From: Platycnemis pennipes
Lineage: Eukaryota > Arthropoda > Insecta > Odonata > Platycnemididae
Assembly: GCA_933228895.1 (NCBI GenBank)
Contig: OW121855.1
Location: forward strand, 48,126,698-48,190,697
DNA length: 64,000 nt
Reading direction: 5' to 3'
The notes under the pieces are model-generated. The model searched no databases. It was not told the DNA's origin and was given only the letters and a program-made list of their open reading frames with translations. This document shows, piece by piece, positions 32,431 through 45,701 of the stretch (the first letter of the stretch is position 1; each line of letters opens with the position of its first letter). A program made the translations under genes and the position numbers.

Positions 32431-33129
32431 GAGTCGCACTCCGCATCACTGCTACAATGGAGAAACGTCGAAGATGGTAATAAATAATGCGACGCGCGAG
32501 AAGCGAAACCAAATTTTTGTCAATCACTGCTACGAGCCCGTCATTGTCATTATTTCACAATTCATTATGAGCCTTCGCTTCATTAACGACCAATCGATGT
32601 GAAACATGAAATCACTATTTTGTGGAGTAATGAATGGATGTAAATGATAAGCTTTTGACACGGACGCATGTCAGGATGGTAGCGTCTCTTTGACGTAGTT
32701 ATCGTTACTGCAAACTTCGATGCCAGGATAGATATACCTAATTCGTACCAAACATGCCACTTAAAATCGACGGTGGATCTCAAAACGCAGCTAATTCGCT
32801 TTCATATTTTTCCGTTACGCATGGACCCGTACAAAATTCATATTTCTAAGTTATACCAAAGTGATTGCCAGAACGAGGAAAGAAGGATGTAACTGAGGAT
32901 ATGCTTCGAAAGGCTTGAAAAGCATCCTTCCATTTCGTTCTTCTCCCAGTACGATTACCTCGAAATAACGTAAAAAAAATTAATTTTGAAGCGAGCGCAC
33001 GCGGATAGGAAAGAAAAACTAAAAAGCAGATGCTCTCCGTACTCAAATCGATTTTTTCAGCATAAAGCTTCGAATTGGAGCGTATTTAATTACCGCGTCT
33101 GACAATGGTATCGTCGCTGCCGACTCCTA

Positions 33130-33720
33130 CGTTTCGGGATCGTGAAATAAACCTCCGAGGGAGGAGAGGACGGGGATAAGGGGTTGGAGCGGTGAGAGGC
33201 GTGAAGGGAGGCCTTCGGATTCCTCCGTCCGACAAACATGTGCGCTCCGTCGTGCCCGCAGGGGGTTTGCTCCCGGGGGCTTTGATATGGTTACGGATGT
33301 TCGAGGGAGTGGAGACGGGGGTGGGGATAGGGACCAGAATGTTGGGGAAGGATGGGATTTTTCGGATGAGCGAGAGAAGAGGAGTTCTGAGGAGACGGTC
33401 GCGGGAAGTTGTGGAAGGCTCGATGCCGGAGGAGGAGCGGTCCGTGGAATATTCCTACATGTTTGAGTGGTTTATAAATAGCCCCATCCCCTCGATTTCG
33501 GTCCACGTGAGTCGCTGGATGTGTTCCGGCGCGGCCGTGTGCGTGATGCATTCGGTCTTGCGCGGAGTGAGAGATTCCACGAAGCTGTGGAGGTTTCCGG
33601 AGGAATTTCGTCCCTCACCAACTCCATACCTCCGAAGCCGCTCGAAGTTCCGCACCGCGGTTGAAAGCGTTTCCCGCCGCGGCTCCTGCCACCGTATGGA
33701 TTAATAAAACACGAAGCGAT
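33130..33720. promoter_or_regulatory. CpG-rich island with a TATA-like motif
   Basis: High GC and CpG against an AT-rich background, with 170-codon (plus, from 33192) and 175-codon (minus, from 33999) open frames overlapping. The plus strand holds TTTATAAATAGCCCC at about 33470 and a CAC|GTGAGTCG donor-like site near 33508. The proteins look like compositional artefacts. A promoter is possible, not shown. Confidence 0.25.
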
Positions 33721-33729
33721 CTCAAAAGA

Positions 33730-36700
33730 GTGCGCTTGAATCGATAGCGACTCGGAATCAGGAAAAGGCAGCGTTGCTCCGCACTGTTCATGATTTATTC
33801 GAGCACAGACGACCATTGGGCCGTGGAAGTTTACGGTTACAAAAACATGTGCCGCGGAGAATGCCCGAGCACTGATTCCATAAAGCGATCTCCGTTCTTC
33901 ACTGAGAGCGAAAACATCTCCGCTCTGAAATAGGATCCTAGTTACAGCACAAATATAATAAACAGAGGTAATAACAAATACTATACTATATATAAACAAT
34001 ACAGTTCACCCATTGAGTATACGTTAATAAAAAGATAGGTCATCTTCAACGCATTGCGAGGTTAGTAGCATATTTTATACAAACAGTAGAGTTCACTGTC
34101 ACATTAAGATGTGTAGTCCTCAATCACAGGCATTTGCGGCAAATGTCTTTAAATATTTTTTTATGTATGCTTTGGATGCTCAGAAATAATTGCATGTTTT
34201 CAAGCGTATATTCCCAACCTTTGTTGTATTTAAAATGGAAATTTATTAATTTATCATTATAGTAATAGTGCAATTTGGCAGTTAAATTTTGCTAGTTTTA
34301 ATTTAATTACTATATAATTATAAATCTTTATGCAAAGCGAACGATAGGCAGTACTGCATTCAAGCATCTGCTTCACTGATCCTCATTAGAGGTTCCATCT
34401 CTTTTCCTGCTTTATTGCCACTCAGATTTTATTTCCACTACGTAAATCAATTGCGTAAAATAACCTTCCAAGAACTTAGTTATTTCCATTACTTGACTCA
34501 TAAAGTTAACCAAACGGTTAGACATTCAGTGCCCGGTATTATTCTACTATTGAAAATTTTCAGTCCTCTAACCTTCTCCGAATATCTTCCGTCAATGATT
34601 TATGTTCATTTGGCATTAAAATTGCTTCTAATTGATAAATAATTAAAAAACACTTGTAATTCCTGATATTTTCAAGAAGGTAAATTATAAGGTACTCATA
34701 TTTTTGGATGTTTCCATTTCTTTATGAAATGAACAAATTTGAAAATGTAGTTCTTAATATTAGATTACAGTAACACAGTATTATTTCCAACCTAAATTCA
34801 TATAATGTACAAATTAGTAACAAAAAATAGAGTTAATTCGTTGATATAAGAATTGAAGAACGTGCAAAGAAAATTAATTTTCCATTATCCTCCTTAGAAA
34901 TGAAATTATTGTTCATAAAAAACAACTGAATATGGCATAAGTAGCGCCCACCTTAACTTCAAGGTCCATTATTCTTATAATGGCCAAAAATGAATCTTTT
35001 ACATTATTTAACTCAAATATAGCCTTCGAGGGCTTTCAATATCTACACTTCCTATCCATGAGAACAAATCTCAGGCTAATTAATGATGACGTTCATTGAT
35101 CCACCTGTCTGTAATGCAATCTTCCCCGTAGAACACACCCACCTCCGATCTCCCTCCATCCATTTCCCAAGACATTTTCTCATCTGCATTGACTGCTCTT
35201 CCTCTCCACTAGGGTATCAGGTATCTAAAGCTCACTCATCCATCCATATGGAAACAGAAATATCAAATTTCCATCAGGCGTTCCCAACGAAAAATTATTT
35301 GTGAAAGGAATTGCTTCTGAAGAGCTTCTGCCTTTGAAAGAGAAAGAAAAATTGCTTCCGATTAACATTTCAGAGGGAAATTGTTCACGCTCCAGGGCAA
35401 ACAGTTATAATGGAAAGCTGTTTTTGCTCTACTAAAAATCCGATCAGTGGCATGATTTATCATCGTGACATTGAAAATTTCAGACGATTCCCACGTATCT
35501 AAATAAGGTTTATTTCTTCAATAACTAAAAAAATATACCCTTGCCATTAAAAGTGAAGATAATCTAACAACCGGCTTTTCAGCATTACGTGCTTTCGGGA
35601 ATAAAGTAAATTGTCTTCTTTTTTGGAAGCTAGATGAGTTCCGTCGATTTAAACGCCGAGAACAAAAATAAACATTTTCCAGTATCATAAATGGTAAATC
35701 TCAAATAACTACGGCATCTTACCTACGGCAGAACGTCGCCTTCATTACTGCATTCGTACAATACAGCTTGGACACTGCAATGGTGGTTTGCAGCCATAGA
35801 TACGCCTACTGTCCATGCCTTAAACAATAAAATATCATAGCCTAGTGAACGTTTAAGTCACTCGCAGTCCGTCTGAGCTTAACACTTAGCACGATCACAA
35901 CATTAAGGGTCCGCTGATAGCCCCGTATAATCAGAAACCACGCGAAAACGCAATTTTTTTTATGCAATTGAGTATCATGACGGCCACCATCGAGTTCAAA
36001 GCAAAATTTCATTAAAATACGCACAAAAATTTTGTTACCTCTGTTCTATCCTCTTTCCGTTTTTAAATGCGACATTTTACAAACGTCATTTCAAATATAC
36101 GCGCTTTCACTTTCATACTATGGTGCGAAAATGGTGTGTAGGTGTGTAGAAAAATGGTTAAGGAGTTCATATATTTGCGCATTTGTTTATAAAAAAATTC
36201 GCAAATGTATGAACTACCTAAGTCCCAATTTCGCCGGAACAGTTGTTTTAGCTCTGAAAGCCTAATATAGCAATCATTTAAATGCAGAGTTTAACAGAGT
36301 AATATAAAATAGAGTAATGTCCTACGTCAGGGCTCGTTCATACGATTTTGTTGGTGGTCTATGAATAAAATCGGTCATATTTGAAGTGATTTTGTATCAC
36401 CGGACATGTAATCAAAACGCCGGCAAAGCTTAGCGGTGGATTTTCTCTCAAATGAAACCTTCGCTCGAAACTTTTTTCCCAATCATCAGTTTACTTTGAG
36501 AATCGCTGTGGATTCCTTCTCCTCCCACAAGAGGGATATCCCTCTCAATTTCGACCTCCCCTCCATTCCCTCTCCAATCCATTGGTTCTGACTTCAAATC
36601 AGTGGTGAAAAGAGATAACCCTTTGAGATTTCCCACCCGATAAGCTGCGTCAACAGACATTCAATGGAGAGCCAAAGCGGGGGGTTGGAGTTGGAACTCC

Positions 36701-38850
36701 CGCCAAAATATCCCGCAATTTAGGAGGGGATTCTTTCATCGACGCCAACGATTTGGTCGGGATTTGATAAAAAAATTTCCCTTGTTTCCGACGAACCAGA
36801 AAACTTTGCCTTGCTCCCCGATCCGGATTGAGGAGTACATGGGAGGGGGATGTGATGAAAGAATAAAGCGGCGGATTTCCGCAGAATAAAAGCGCAGATT
36901 AAATGGAATTCAAACAGATGTTTTCGCTCGGAATATTGGTTCAGGGTTTTGGGGGATCAAACCTGAAAGGATATAACCGCTTGGTGGTCCAATTAACCTG
37001 GGCGATTAGTCGATTTCATCGGTACGGTTGCTTTATTAAAACAGTCTACGCACGAGATAAAAGGTATCAGGGTATGAATGCCTCAAAAAAGAACGCCGGG
37101 AAATTGAACATCATTATTCGTCCCCTTTCTACCTTGTATTTACGGGGAAAAGTCATTAGCTGAACAAATGCTGTTGATCTTTGTAGAGAATTTCAGAGAA
37201 TTTAATGAAGTAATATTCAAGAGAGTCTTTAATAAAAAAATTCTTACAACTGTCAGGGAGTTGATAATTCAAAATGAAAAGCAGTTATGTTCTTTCCATG
37301 CATGCTCAAGAATGCAGCGTGAGTTATTTTTAACTCCTCAATTTTTCTCGTGGTAGCATCAATTCTTATGCATAGCGTGAGAGATAATTCGCGATCTAAA
37401 ATTTTCTGGAATAAAAAGATTCGGAAATGTTTCCGGAAAAGTTATCCGGAACTTTGGGATACCAAAAGTGAATTCAAAAAATGAAGAACATATTCATTTT
37501 TTTCATTTATTACCTGAATTAAACTGTTTCACCGTATTCGGGCAAAATACTGTGATACGGCAGTATTTTATTGTTAGTGTCTGTTGCTAGTTTCTATTCC
37601 CTAACATAATATTGTAATTGCATAAATTATTATTACAAACTTTTAATTTTAATAGGATTATTTCGAATAGTTTCACTGCTCTTCACCATTTACAATTTAG
37701 CAGTTACATTGCATCGTTTCCATTTCCACTGAACTGCTGCTTGAAAAAGTTCAAAAGCAATGACAAAATCGGAAATACATTCTCTTTAGATGTGGAAATT
37801 TGTAATTGCAATTTTCAATGGAGCAGCCCCACCATCTCAAGCCTGAAACAATATTTCACGAACACTAAAAATAAAGACATGGATATTTATGTGGCTAAGG
37901 TCAAGTTACGGCTGGGAGTAGGATGAAGAAAAATAGGATGGACACGAAGAACAACCTTGGATGTGATGGCAAGCGAGAGGAGAAAAGACAGTTTCTAGAA
38001 TATGCGAAGAGAAGGCAGGCTCCCTAGGAGGATAGAGTGGGTGGTTGGATATGTTAGCCTAAAATAAACTATAATTTCTCTCTATTCAATGCAAAAACGA
38101 ATACCGCTGCCGCATTTTGACAACAGTCAAAATTAGGTCCGTTTCATGAAACGCTCGTTTCCAATTCTCATCATTGTATATTTATTTAATTCATCCCTTG
38201 CTTTCGGAACCCAAGTTAGTTCCATTGAGTTCCCGCTTTTCTCAAGGTGAACTTTCGGATGCTTATCTAATTTTAACTCCTCACAGTTTGAATCTTTCGA
38301 AAACTCAATAAATGCATCATACCGTGCAAAAAAACTGACATTCATTCAATGGGTTAGGAATAGCTGCTGCGGCGAGAAGAGATACTTTGCTGGATACCAT
38401 TCAAAAATAAGCAAAGAACGCTGGGATTATAACATGAAATTGATGAATAGCGTCTTGAATCTTAATAGTAATCAGACAGATCTTATGGTATGAAGATTCC
38501 ATTTTGATGTTTTGCATTCTATCTCTATAAATTAGGATCTAATGCTATCCAGTTCATGGGTAAGGTTGAAATTCCCAATTAATAAACTTCCCATCAATGA
38601 ATAAATGTAAGTAATATCCAGGACTATCGCCAATTATTAGCAGGTATTAATAATCAGTAAATGACCAACAAATGAAATTTAAAATAATTTTAGCTCATCA
38701 ATCTTCCTATCCAAGATATTTTGATTGCATAAGACAGCTCGATGAATAAAAAGTTCATTCAATTTCATCGTACTCGTTGAAATGCACCTACTTGAAGAAA
38801 GCACTGAACATTTCTGAATCAAACAGTAAAACAGACCAAATTATGGGCAA
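33730..38850. other. No gene recognised
   Basis: AT-rich. Short open frames such as 36448-36660 minus (MSVDAAYRVGNLKG...) and 36903-37163 plus have no recognisable domain and no clear splice partners. A possible transposon edge AGGGCTCGTTCATACGATT near 36328 has no matching end. Confidence 0.5.
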
Positions 38851-39195
38851 TCTAGGGTCGCCTTTCACATGGAAAGTGACCATAGAAATAACTTCGAATG
38901 AAATAGTTTTCATTGCGTGCTCTAACTAGGCCGAGGTGTGGTCGGCTTCTGGATCTAGAGAATTGCAAGGGTCGAGGGTACTCACTAACCTCGGCGTTAG
39001 GGCTCCCTCCTTGGTAGCTCCACCGAGTAGACCCATCTTGCAGAGGGCGGGGTCCGTGAGGCTGGGATACGGGGTTGCCACGGAGGTGATCCCCTCCTGG
39101 GAAAAAGAGAACATGGGCTGGAGATGATGGAAGCGGACGTTGTCGGTCGATCAAGCGGAAGTCTGGGGGCATGAAATTCATTCCGGATCCTCGCG

Positions 39196-39230
39196 GCGCG
39201 CAGTGGGGCAAACTCATCCCAAAAAGCTGG
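39196..39230 (+). repeat. Possible solitary Transib-like end
   Basis: CGGCG followed by CGCAGTGGGGCAAAC resembles the CGCCG-CACAGTGGGGCC junction at 45697, but the heptamer is imperfect and no partner end was seen. It may be a decayed copy or chance. Confidence 0.25.
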
Positions 39231-39239
39231 TCGAAACTT

Positions 39240-41500
39240 CGAGAAATTAAATGCTAGTTTGGTAATATATGACTTACGATGTTGGTAGCGGAAGTCTTGG
39301 GGTAAACAGCAGCAAAAGGCAAAGAAATTGCCTTACTTGCTTTCGTCGTAGAATAGAAATTTAGCGTAGCATTGTACCTTTCGAGTCAAACAACAGAAGT
39401 GACAGGCTACAGCTCCTGAGCTCACTAAATTGGCAGAGAAGAATGAGATTTTTTTCGAACGCAAAACACTAAGACCGAGAAGTATGCAAAGCATTTTGCG
39501 AAAGATGTAATCTAAATTTCTTGTCCACTCGTATGGAATAGGTATTAAAAAATAAAATGTGCTAAATCACAAGAACATTTTTTCATCTATCGCAAAAAAC
39601 GTATAACACTTTACGACTCGAAGGCTTCAACTTTTGTCCTAAGTTCAATTAGTTAATTTCCTAAACTGCCGAAAAAAATTACCAGTCGAATGTTTTTCTT
39701 TTCTCTTCTCGTGATATTACTTTCGTATACCGAGTCTGTTTGAGCACGATTTGGCTTGAGACAACGCCTATTTTACAAGGTAAAGGTAGAAGGTTTTAAG
39801 TACCTGTTTGAAACAGGTACGAGCGAAGCTTCAATTTGATTAAGCTTATACTCGATTATTAGCATTTTTTTGGCTTTAGTGGCTACCATATTTGCGCGGC
39901 GGTATTATTTGCCGTGCCACGAAGAATGAAATGAAATTAGAGGTGCAAAAAAACTATGGGACGCCAAGTGCTGCTAACCTATAACAATATTTGTAGTTCT
40001 GGTCTGGTTTTTTTTTTGCGGCCCACTAGGCACGAGTTGATCAGCTCGTAAACCAATGCTAATATGTCAATTGAAATCTCTTTCGGGGATATTTTGAGAG
40101 CTTTCTCCGAAAACATAGGTACTTAGAGTGTCATGAGCCTCGCAATTGTGGTTGAGAAAATCACCTTTAAGCTTCTCGCCCTCAAATGACTCGTACACTT
40201 CTCAAAAACCTATGATATCATAAAGGAGGGATCATTCACGAAGGGTCTTTGTTTTTCCTTCTATAATTTAAATATCTTTCCAACGTGTCATTCTGTACGA
40301 AAGTTTAGGCATACTAATTAAAGAAAATTAACTTTTCTCGTTGTTGCATTTAGTTTCATATTTATAAATGGCGTTTAACGGAAATGGGCATCCCCCATGT
40401 AACTTGCGTTTGTTAGCGCTGACTAGTCTTTAGGCCTATAGCAGATCTAAATGGACAAATACTTCGAAAAAGTACGAGACACGACATTCAGCGGTAGTGA
40501 TGCTTTTGAGTATTCGTCATTTCCTTATTGACTCCGAAACATAATAGCCAGTGGCGAGGAAAGAATGAGATGAGGCCGACAGAAATTAATGTAAATACTT
40601 TCTCAATATTTTACATCACATATTGGCTGTCTAATATTTCATCTCAGGCATCATAATTCATAGAGAAAACAGTTTAGACGTTAATGAAAAAAATCCATAG
40701 TTTCTTAATCACTTGTTCATAAATATTCTCCATGGAGAACAAGCAACAAGGAGGATAAGTTAAAGTCAGAAAGAAGGTAAAAGACAAGTGCTGACCATAA
40801 AATTAAAACAAATTTAGCCAGAGGTATGGCAATGATAACGCTTTTCATATATCATGCGATGCGATGACGATCATTAGCTTCAAATCTGCAATTAAAAATA
40901 TCAAGCACCACCAAAATAGCTCTTGGAGAAAAAATACCAGCGGAAGAATATCTAGAGTGCTCCTTGCAATCTATTACAAATGCCGAAAATGCGCAGAACT
41001 ACTTCTCAAGAGTTTTGGAGCAGTCAGTGATCGTTCCGGCTCCAGTGAATGAGCAGCCCACCATTGAGACCCAACATGTGGTGGAAACGACTCTCTGAGA
41101 GTTAAAAAGTCTGAGGTGGTGATGTTTGCTTTCTCGTGGCAACGTGGCGTCGGCGAGGGGACTGGGCTCAAACAAAGGCGGACCATAAAAAGGGCTCTCT
41201 CTTTCTTACCCCCTCCATCGCGCTGGAAGTATTCCCTCCGTCCTCCGACCCCTCTCCATAGTCCACGGCCGCTGAGCGCTTGATAGCAGCCGCCGGAGAA
41301 CCTGGAATGGAAAGGTTTGAACCAGTTGGTGAGAATCAATCTGAGAATAAAATAGTCCAGAAATTCCTCGATAGTCGAAATTTACGAGGAATATTAATGT
41401 GAAGAAGCAATTAACTTCCAAACCAGTAAACGAGGTCGATGGAATCAACATCCTCAAAAATAAATTCAAGGATTGCGAGCTAGGTTGCCAACTACCTTAG
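39240..41500. other. No gene recognised
   Basis: Mixed-composition intergenic sequence. A GC-richer stretch at 41100-41300 has overlapping short frames (for example 40974-41339 minus) without motifs. Confidence 0.5.
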
Positions 41501-41522
41501 CGGAACACCCGCTGAAATGCAC

Positions 41523-41700
41523 AATAGCAGAATTTCCACTTGGAAAAATCCACCTCGACCGGGACGCGAACCCGGATCCCCTGTTTCCGGTCAGGTACTC
41601 TAACATATGAGCTACCGAAGCCTCTTCTCCCCGAAAATAAGGGGGTCCGGGTTCGTGTCCCAGTCGAGGTGGATTTTTTCCTAGCGGAAATTCTGCTATT
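41523..41700. mobile_element. tRNA-arm fold-back element (copy B), long inverted repeats
   Basis: Arms of about 60 bp read inward AATAGCAGAATTTCC, AAAAATCCACCTCGAC, GGGACGCGAACCCGG and pair with 41640-41700. Each arm ends in a tRNA T-arm. The minus strand of the left half folds tRNA-like (TAGCTCATATGTTAGAGTA D-arm, CCTG...CAGG anticodon stem, perfect CCGGG/CCCGG T-stem), but the acceptor ends do not pair. Translated, it gives the well-known spurious GTRTRTP-type peptides, so no protein is called. Confidence 0.75.
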
Positions 41701-41719
41701 CCTCAAAAACGCTCAAAAA

Positions 41720-43860
41720 AATATAGATGCGCGCACCTATATTTAATCCTTTCCCAAACATTCACAGATAACCGAATCGCTCGGGCACACTAGTTGGCTT
41801 CAAACATCGAAGTTTTCCATTACATACTGCTTATGCATAAGGTAATATTACATTTGAAGATATTCATAGAAAACAAGCCGATGGCCTATTAAGCCTCAGA
41901 ATGCATTCAGACAGAATTGTTTAACGAACCCTTTGAATCATTTTTCTTTGCGTAAAAAAAGGTATTGCATAACACTCTGAAATTAGGCCGTTACAAGTCC
42001 CAGTAACCAACAATGATCTTCCGTTAATAATGGCAAACATCATATCTCATCTGGTGGTCTCCTTTGCCGCGGAGAGCAGGCAATTTAGGGAAGAGCTGAT
42101 TTAAGACGTTGATGACCACGGGAGGAAAAAAGTTTCAAAATCAGTTTTCTAAGAACAGACGAACTTAGGTAGTTTTCCCGCTAAGAGAAAAAGAAATGTT
42201 TAATATCATAAGGTAGGATGAAAAGATTTTTAATTATCGAAACTCTTCAGCATGCGTTACACCGAAAATAAAAATATAATGAACAACCATCAACTTAAGC
42301 TATTCCACAAAGCCTTGGTGATAGGGTCCAAATTGGAACAAAATATTATCATTTAGATTGATTGTCTCTTTCTCTACAAAAATTACAATAATACCGGTAT
42401 GAATCCATGAAATTAGCCTCTTTGCGATACCACATGTCAAGCTAACTTCAATTTCATCTCGTTTAGTCCAGTGAGCTACACTAGTTTACTGAACAAGGGC
42501 TTATCACTGAATCCTTCCAAGAAGAAGTTCAAGATCAACATGAGTAGCAAGAGTGGGGTTTTAAATTTTTGGGGAATTTGATGAAGTACCTATCTCTAGG
42601 CATTTAGATCATATAAAGTCTGATCCCGAAATAGGATTATAATCACCTGTACTAATTTATACGTAAATACTGTCGCGGAAATTACTAATTCCACTGCTTC
42701 ATTGTCACCCACTCTTATCTGCCATTCAGTTAAAAAGCGCACACAAAAATGGCAAAATATTTTCCATTCTTTGGGGCTGTGTAAGATTATTATGAATGTC
42801 AACGAAAGATGTAAGACAAGGAGAACGTACTACTGAGAAGATTTAAAAATGTATTAGGCTGGTACTCATACATGTAAATAGAGAATTTGGTTTGGATGAG
42901 GGCAAACAGGTCAAGGAAGTCTAGACAGCGAGATTAAACAGCATTGCTCCTCACTGAACGCCAATAAAGCAGTTGGAGTGTTTTTTATCCCCATACAAGC
43001 AGTAATAAATTAAGAGAAATGTAGAGTCAGATATTTTGGATTTATTTTTAAAAGTAATGACGATTAAGTCAGGTTAAATGAATTGACAGACAATCCAGAA
43101 TCGTCCAGAAAAAGTAACAAAAAGAAGAATGTAAGGATGAAAATAGAATAATATATAAACTGATAGTAACAAAAACACAAAGAATCGCCAACGACAGATT
43201 AGACGAAGGAAGCAGTAGCTTGGATGTAGGGAAGGAATATTGACTTTCGAAGAGGAGGGGATCTCGTGAAGCCGAAGATGTTTTGAGGTCGTTCATTGAA
43301 AAGCTCAGAGGGAGGCGGTGAGCTTTCACTAGAGATGAATTGAAACTACTCAAGAGGTGAAGCTATTAACCATACGCAAAGATCGAAATATGCTAAAAAT
43401 AACTTGTATAACACGAAATTGCCAAACTATTCGCAAATATTGATGTACTGATGAAATATCCAGATACTGATTGTTATGACTGCATATGATTGTTTAAAGT
43501 CCACTTGCCACCAGAACATTGGCCTGATAGCAATGCACCGTAAATAAATAAATATGTATTTTATATTCACGGGAGATAAATCACCACTATAGGTACCCTA
43601 TTTTTCACCTTTTTTGATTCAGCGAAAATTTTATGTTTAGAATCGATCAAATTTATTTGTTCCAGACACGGGAAGAAAAAATTACACATAATTGTCAAGA
43701 TTACTGAAAGAAAATATCAGTCAGTGTGACATTTAAGTCGGGAGTCAGAAGTTCTCCTTTTAACAATAACTTATTTTTTACGCCAAAATTTCTTATTATT
43801 ACACAACTCACAAGAAAAATTGTTGACAAGTAACCTTTAACCACTTAATTCACTACTTTT
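41720..43860. other. No gene recognised
   Basis: AT-rich sequence with no repeats or motifs I can name. A 94-codon minus frame (43069-43353) looks random. Confidence 0.5.
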
Positions 43861-43862
43861 AA

Positions 43863-44159
43863 TTTCCACACCAGCGCATAAAGAAAAACCCATCGGCCAA
43901 CGCAGTTAAATACTGCGAGAAGAAGTTTGCACAAAACATATCTCGTGTCAGCCGTAAAAGATGCGGGCGCGTAGTTGTCAATTCGGAGCACGTCGCTGAC
44001 CACATGCTGCGTTCCGGCAGCAACGAGCTTGACGGTAAGCCTTCATGGCGCTGGATATCTCAGTCCGAAAGTCTTATCTACCGATGCCGAACCAACTTAG
44101 TCCTCCTCGCCTCGCCCATCGTCATTTCTGACACAATAACACACTGGGTCTTCAATTGA
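43863..44159 (+). CDS. Unassigned open frame, possible exon
   Basis: A 99-codon stop-to-stop frame in a GC-richer stretch. It contains KNPSANAVKYCEKKFAQNI, then RVSRKRCGRVVVNSEHVADH and LRSGSNELDG. An acceptor-like ttaatttccacaccag ends at 43874, and a GACG|GTAAGC donor follows at 44034, giving a 160-bp exon (53 codons plus one base); the frame also stays open past the donor. No ATG lies near the start and no family is recognised. Could be an exon, a transposon remnant or chance. Confidence 0.25.
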   Translation, partial: FPHQRIKKNPSANAVKYCEKKFAQNISRVSRKRCGRVVVNSEHVADHMLRSGSNELDGKPSWRWISQSESLIYRCRTNLVLLASPIVISDTITHWVFN

Positions 44160-45448
44160 GTCAGCCCGCTTCCCTCAGATGAAGACAACTTTAATGGCAC
44201 CTAATGCGAAACTCGAATCCAAAGGGAACTGAACAAAATTTTATAAAGATTAATATTAGATTGAAAATGAAGGACTACGCTTTGCAACCATTTCTCCAAG
44301 CGACCAAAGGTAATTCGAATAAAATAATACCAGATTTTTATGGCTGGTTGCCCCAAAAGGAAGAAGAATAAAATTCAAACAATATTTTGGCTAGCTCCGG
44401 GGATTTTGATTAGTCGTTCCGCGGAGTACAACGGAAAAGGAAGTTCTGCATGTGAACGGAAACGTAGACACACGCGCCTAACTCAAAAATATACGTGACA
44501 AGGCCCGTGCAAGTAGGAAGAACTGGAGGAGTATTGATAAGCAGATAAGTAAACATGGCTCCCCTTAACTTTGGTGCTTTTTTATCGTGCAAACCGAAGA
44601 CAAAAGGAATAAAAAAGTAAAGCATGGAGAGGAACATAAAAATGGGGCAAAAAAGGAACGCATTGGAAGATTGAGGCAAAAAAAGGGGGAGAAGATATTA
44701 CATGAGTCGACTGGATGTCGAAGAAAGGTAAAGAAAGGGACATGTTGCGACTAAAAGTGGCAAGAAAAGAATTTACCCAACATGAATGGTGGTAGAGAAA
44801 TGCGGAAGTCATAAATATATCAAGCGTAATTAGGTATATGTGGGAAAACATTTAGCCTTCATAGCTAATGTAAAGCATGTCTCAAACTGGTATAAAACTA
44901 AATAACATAGTTTTATGCGAATAGGCAAAGATACTGGCCAAGAGTTAGCGAAAGAGTAAAGACTCCATCCCAGGTGATTCCTTCTAAAATACTAGGCTAA
45001 TGATTTTTCGATTGAATGAATAAAAAGTTATAAAGAAAGGAACTCGTCCTTCTGAGAAGAGAGGTGAACTTTAAACCACCGCAGGGTCTTTTCAACCAGA
45101 AACGCAATAACCTCACCCATTACCGTATTTTCGGTTGAAGGCCGTTGCTGATTTGTCATGCGTATTTCCCTTTTGACAGGAATTTTCAAGGTTTGAGAGA
45201 AATTGGTTACGAGGGATCGAAAATTCAGGTTTAATGCAAAATACTCTGTGGGAAGCTCAATAAATTGACCTATCCCAATTTCTGATACTGATTTCAGAGT
45301 TTCCCAAGAGGAACGGTAGATTACGAGATAGACTGGCTACTGGCAAGATTGCATATTACTGATTCTGCATTGTATCTCAATAATATCATTCATGGATTAT
45401 ACTGCCTGAAAATAGCTCTCTATGTTTTCAATTCGAAGGATCGAAATG

Positions 45449-45478
45449 TGAGGTTAGAGTTAGCTAGCTCTAACCTCA
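45449..45478. repeat. Short hairpin
   Basis: TGAGGTTAGAG and its exact reverse complement separated by 8 bases (TTAGCTAG). About 220 bp upstream of the Transib-like element. Role unknown. Confidence 0.75.
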
Positions 45479-45701
45479 TATCACCTCACTTGTATCTAAG
45501 CTCATAATGTGAAAGGTACCCAAAAATAGGAAGGCAGATGGAGGAGGATGGGGGAGTTTCTATCCCTCCTTTGGTATCGTACGAAGTTTTATTAAAAAAC
45601 ATAGGGTAAAAAATATATGCGGAGTAGTCCGAAGAAGTTACACTTGAATTCAATTGCCCCTGCCCGCAGACACACGCTCCACTCTTAAGGCAACCACGCC
45701 G

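Noticed and set aside
33192..33999. 170- and 175-codon overlapping frames as proteins
   Set aside because: Both strands are open because the region is CpG-rich; the peptides show no protein-like pattern.
36328..36420. Second Harbinger-type MITE (AGGGCTCGTTCATACGATT)
   Set aside because: Only one end resembles such elements; no inverted partner or TWA duplication was found.
41497..41746. Open frames giving GTRTRTP-type peptides on both strands
   Set aside because: They are translations of tRNA T-arm inverted repeats, a known source of false proteins.
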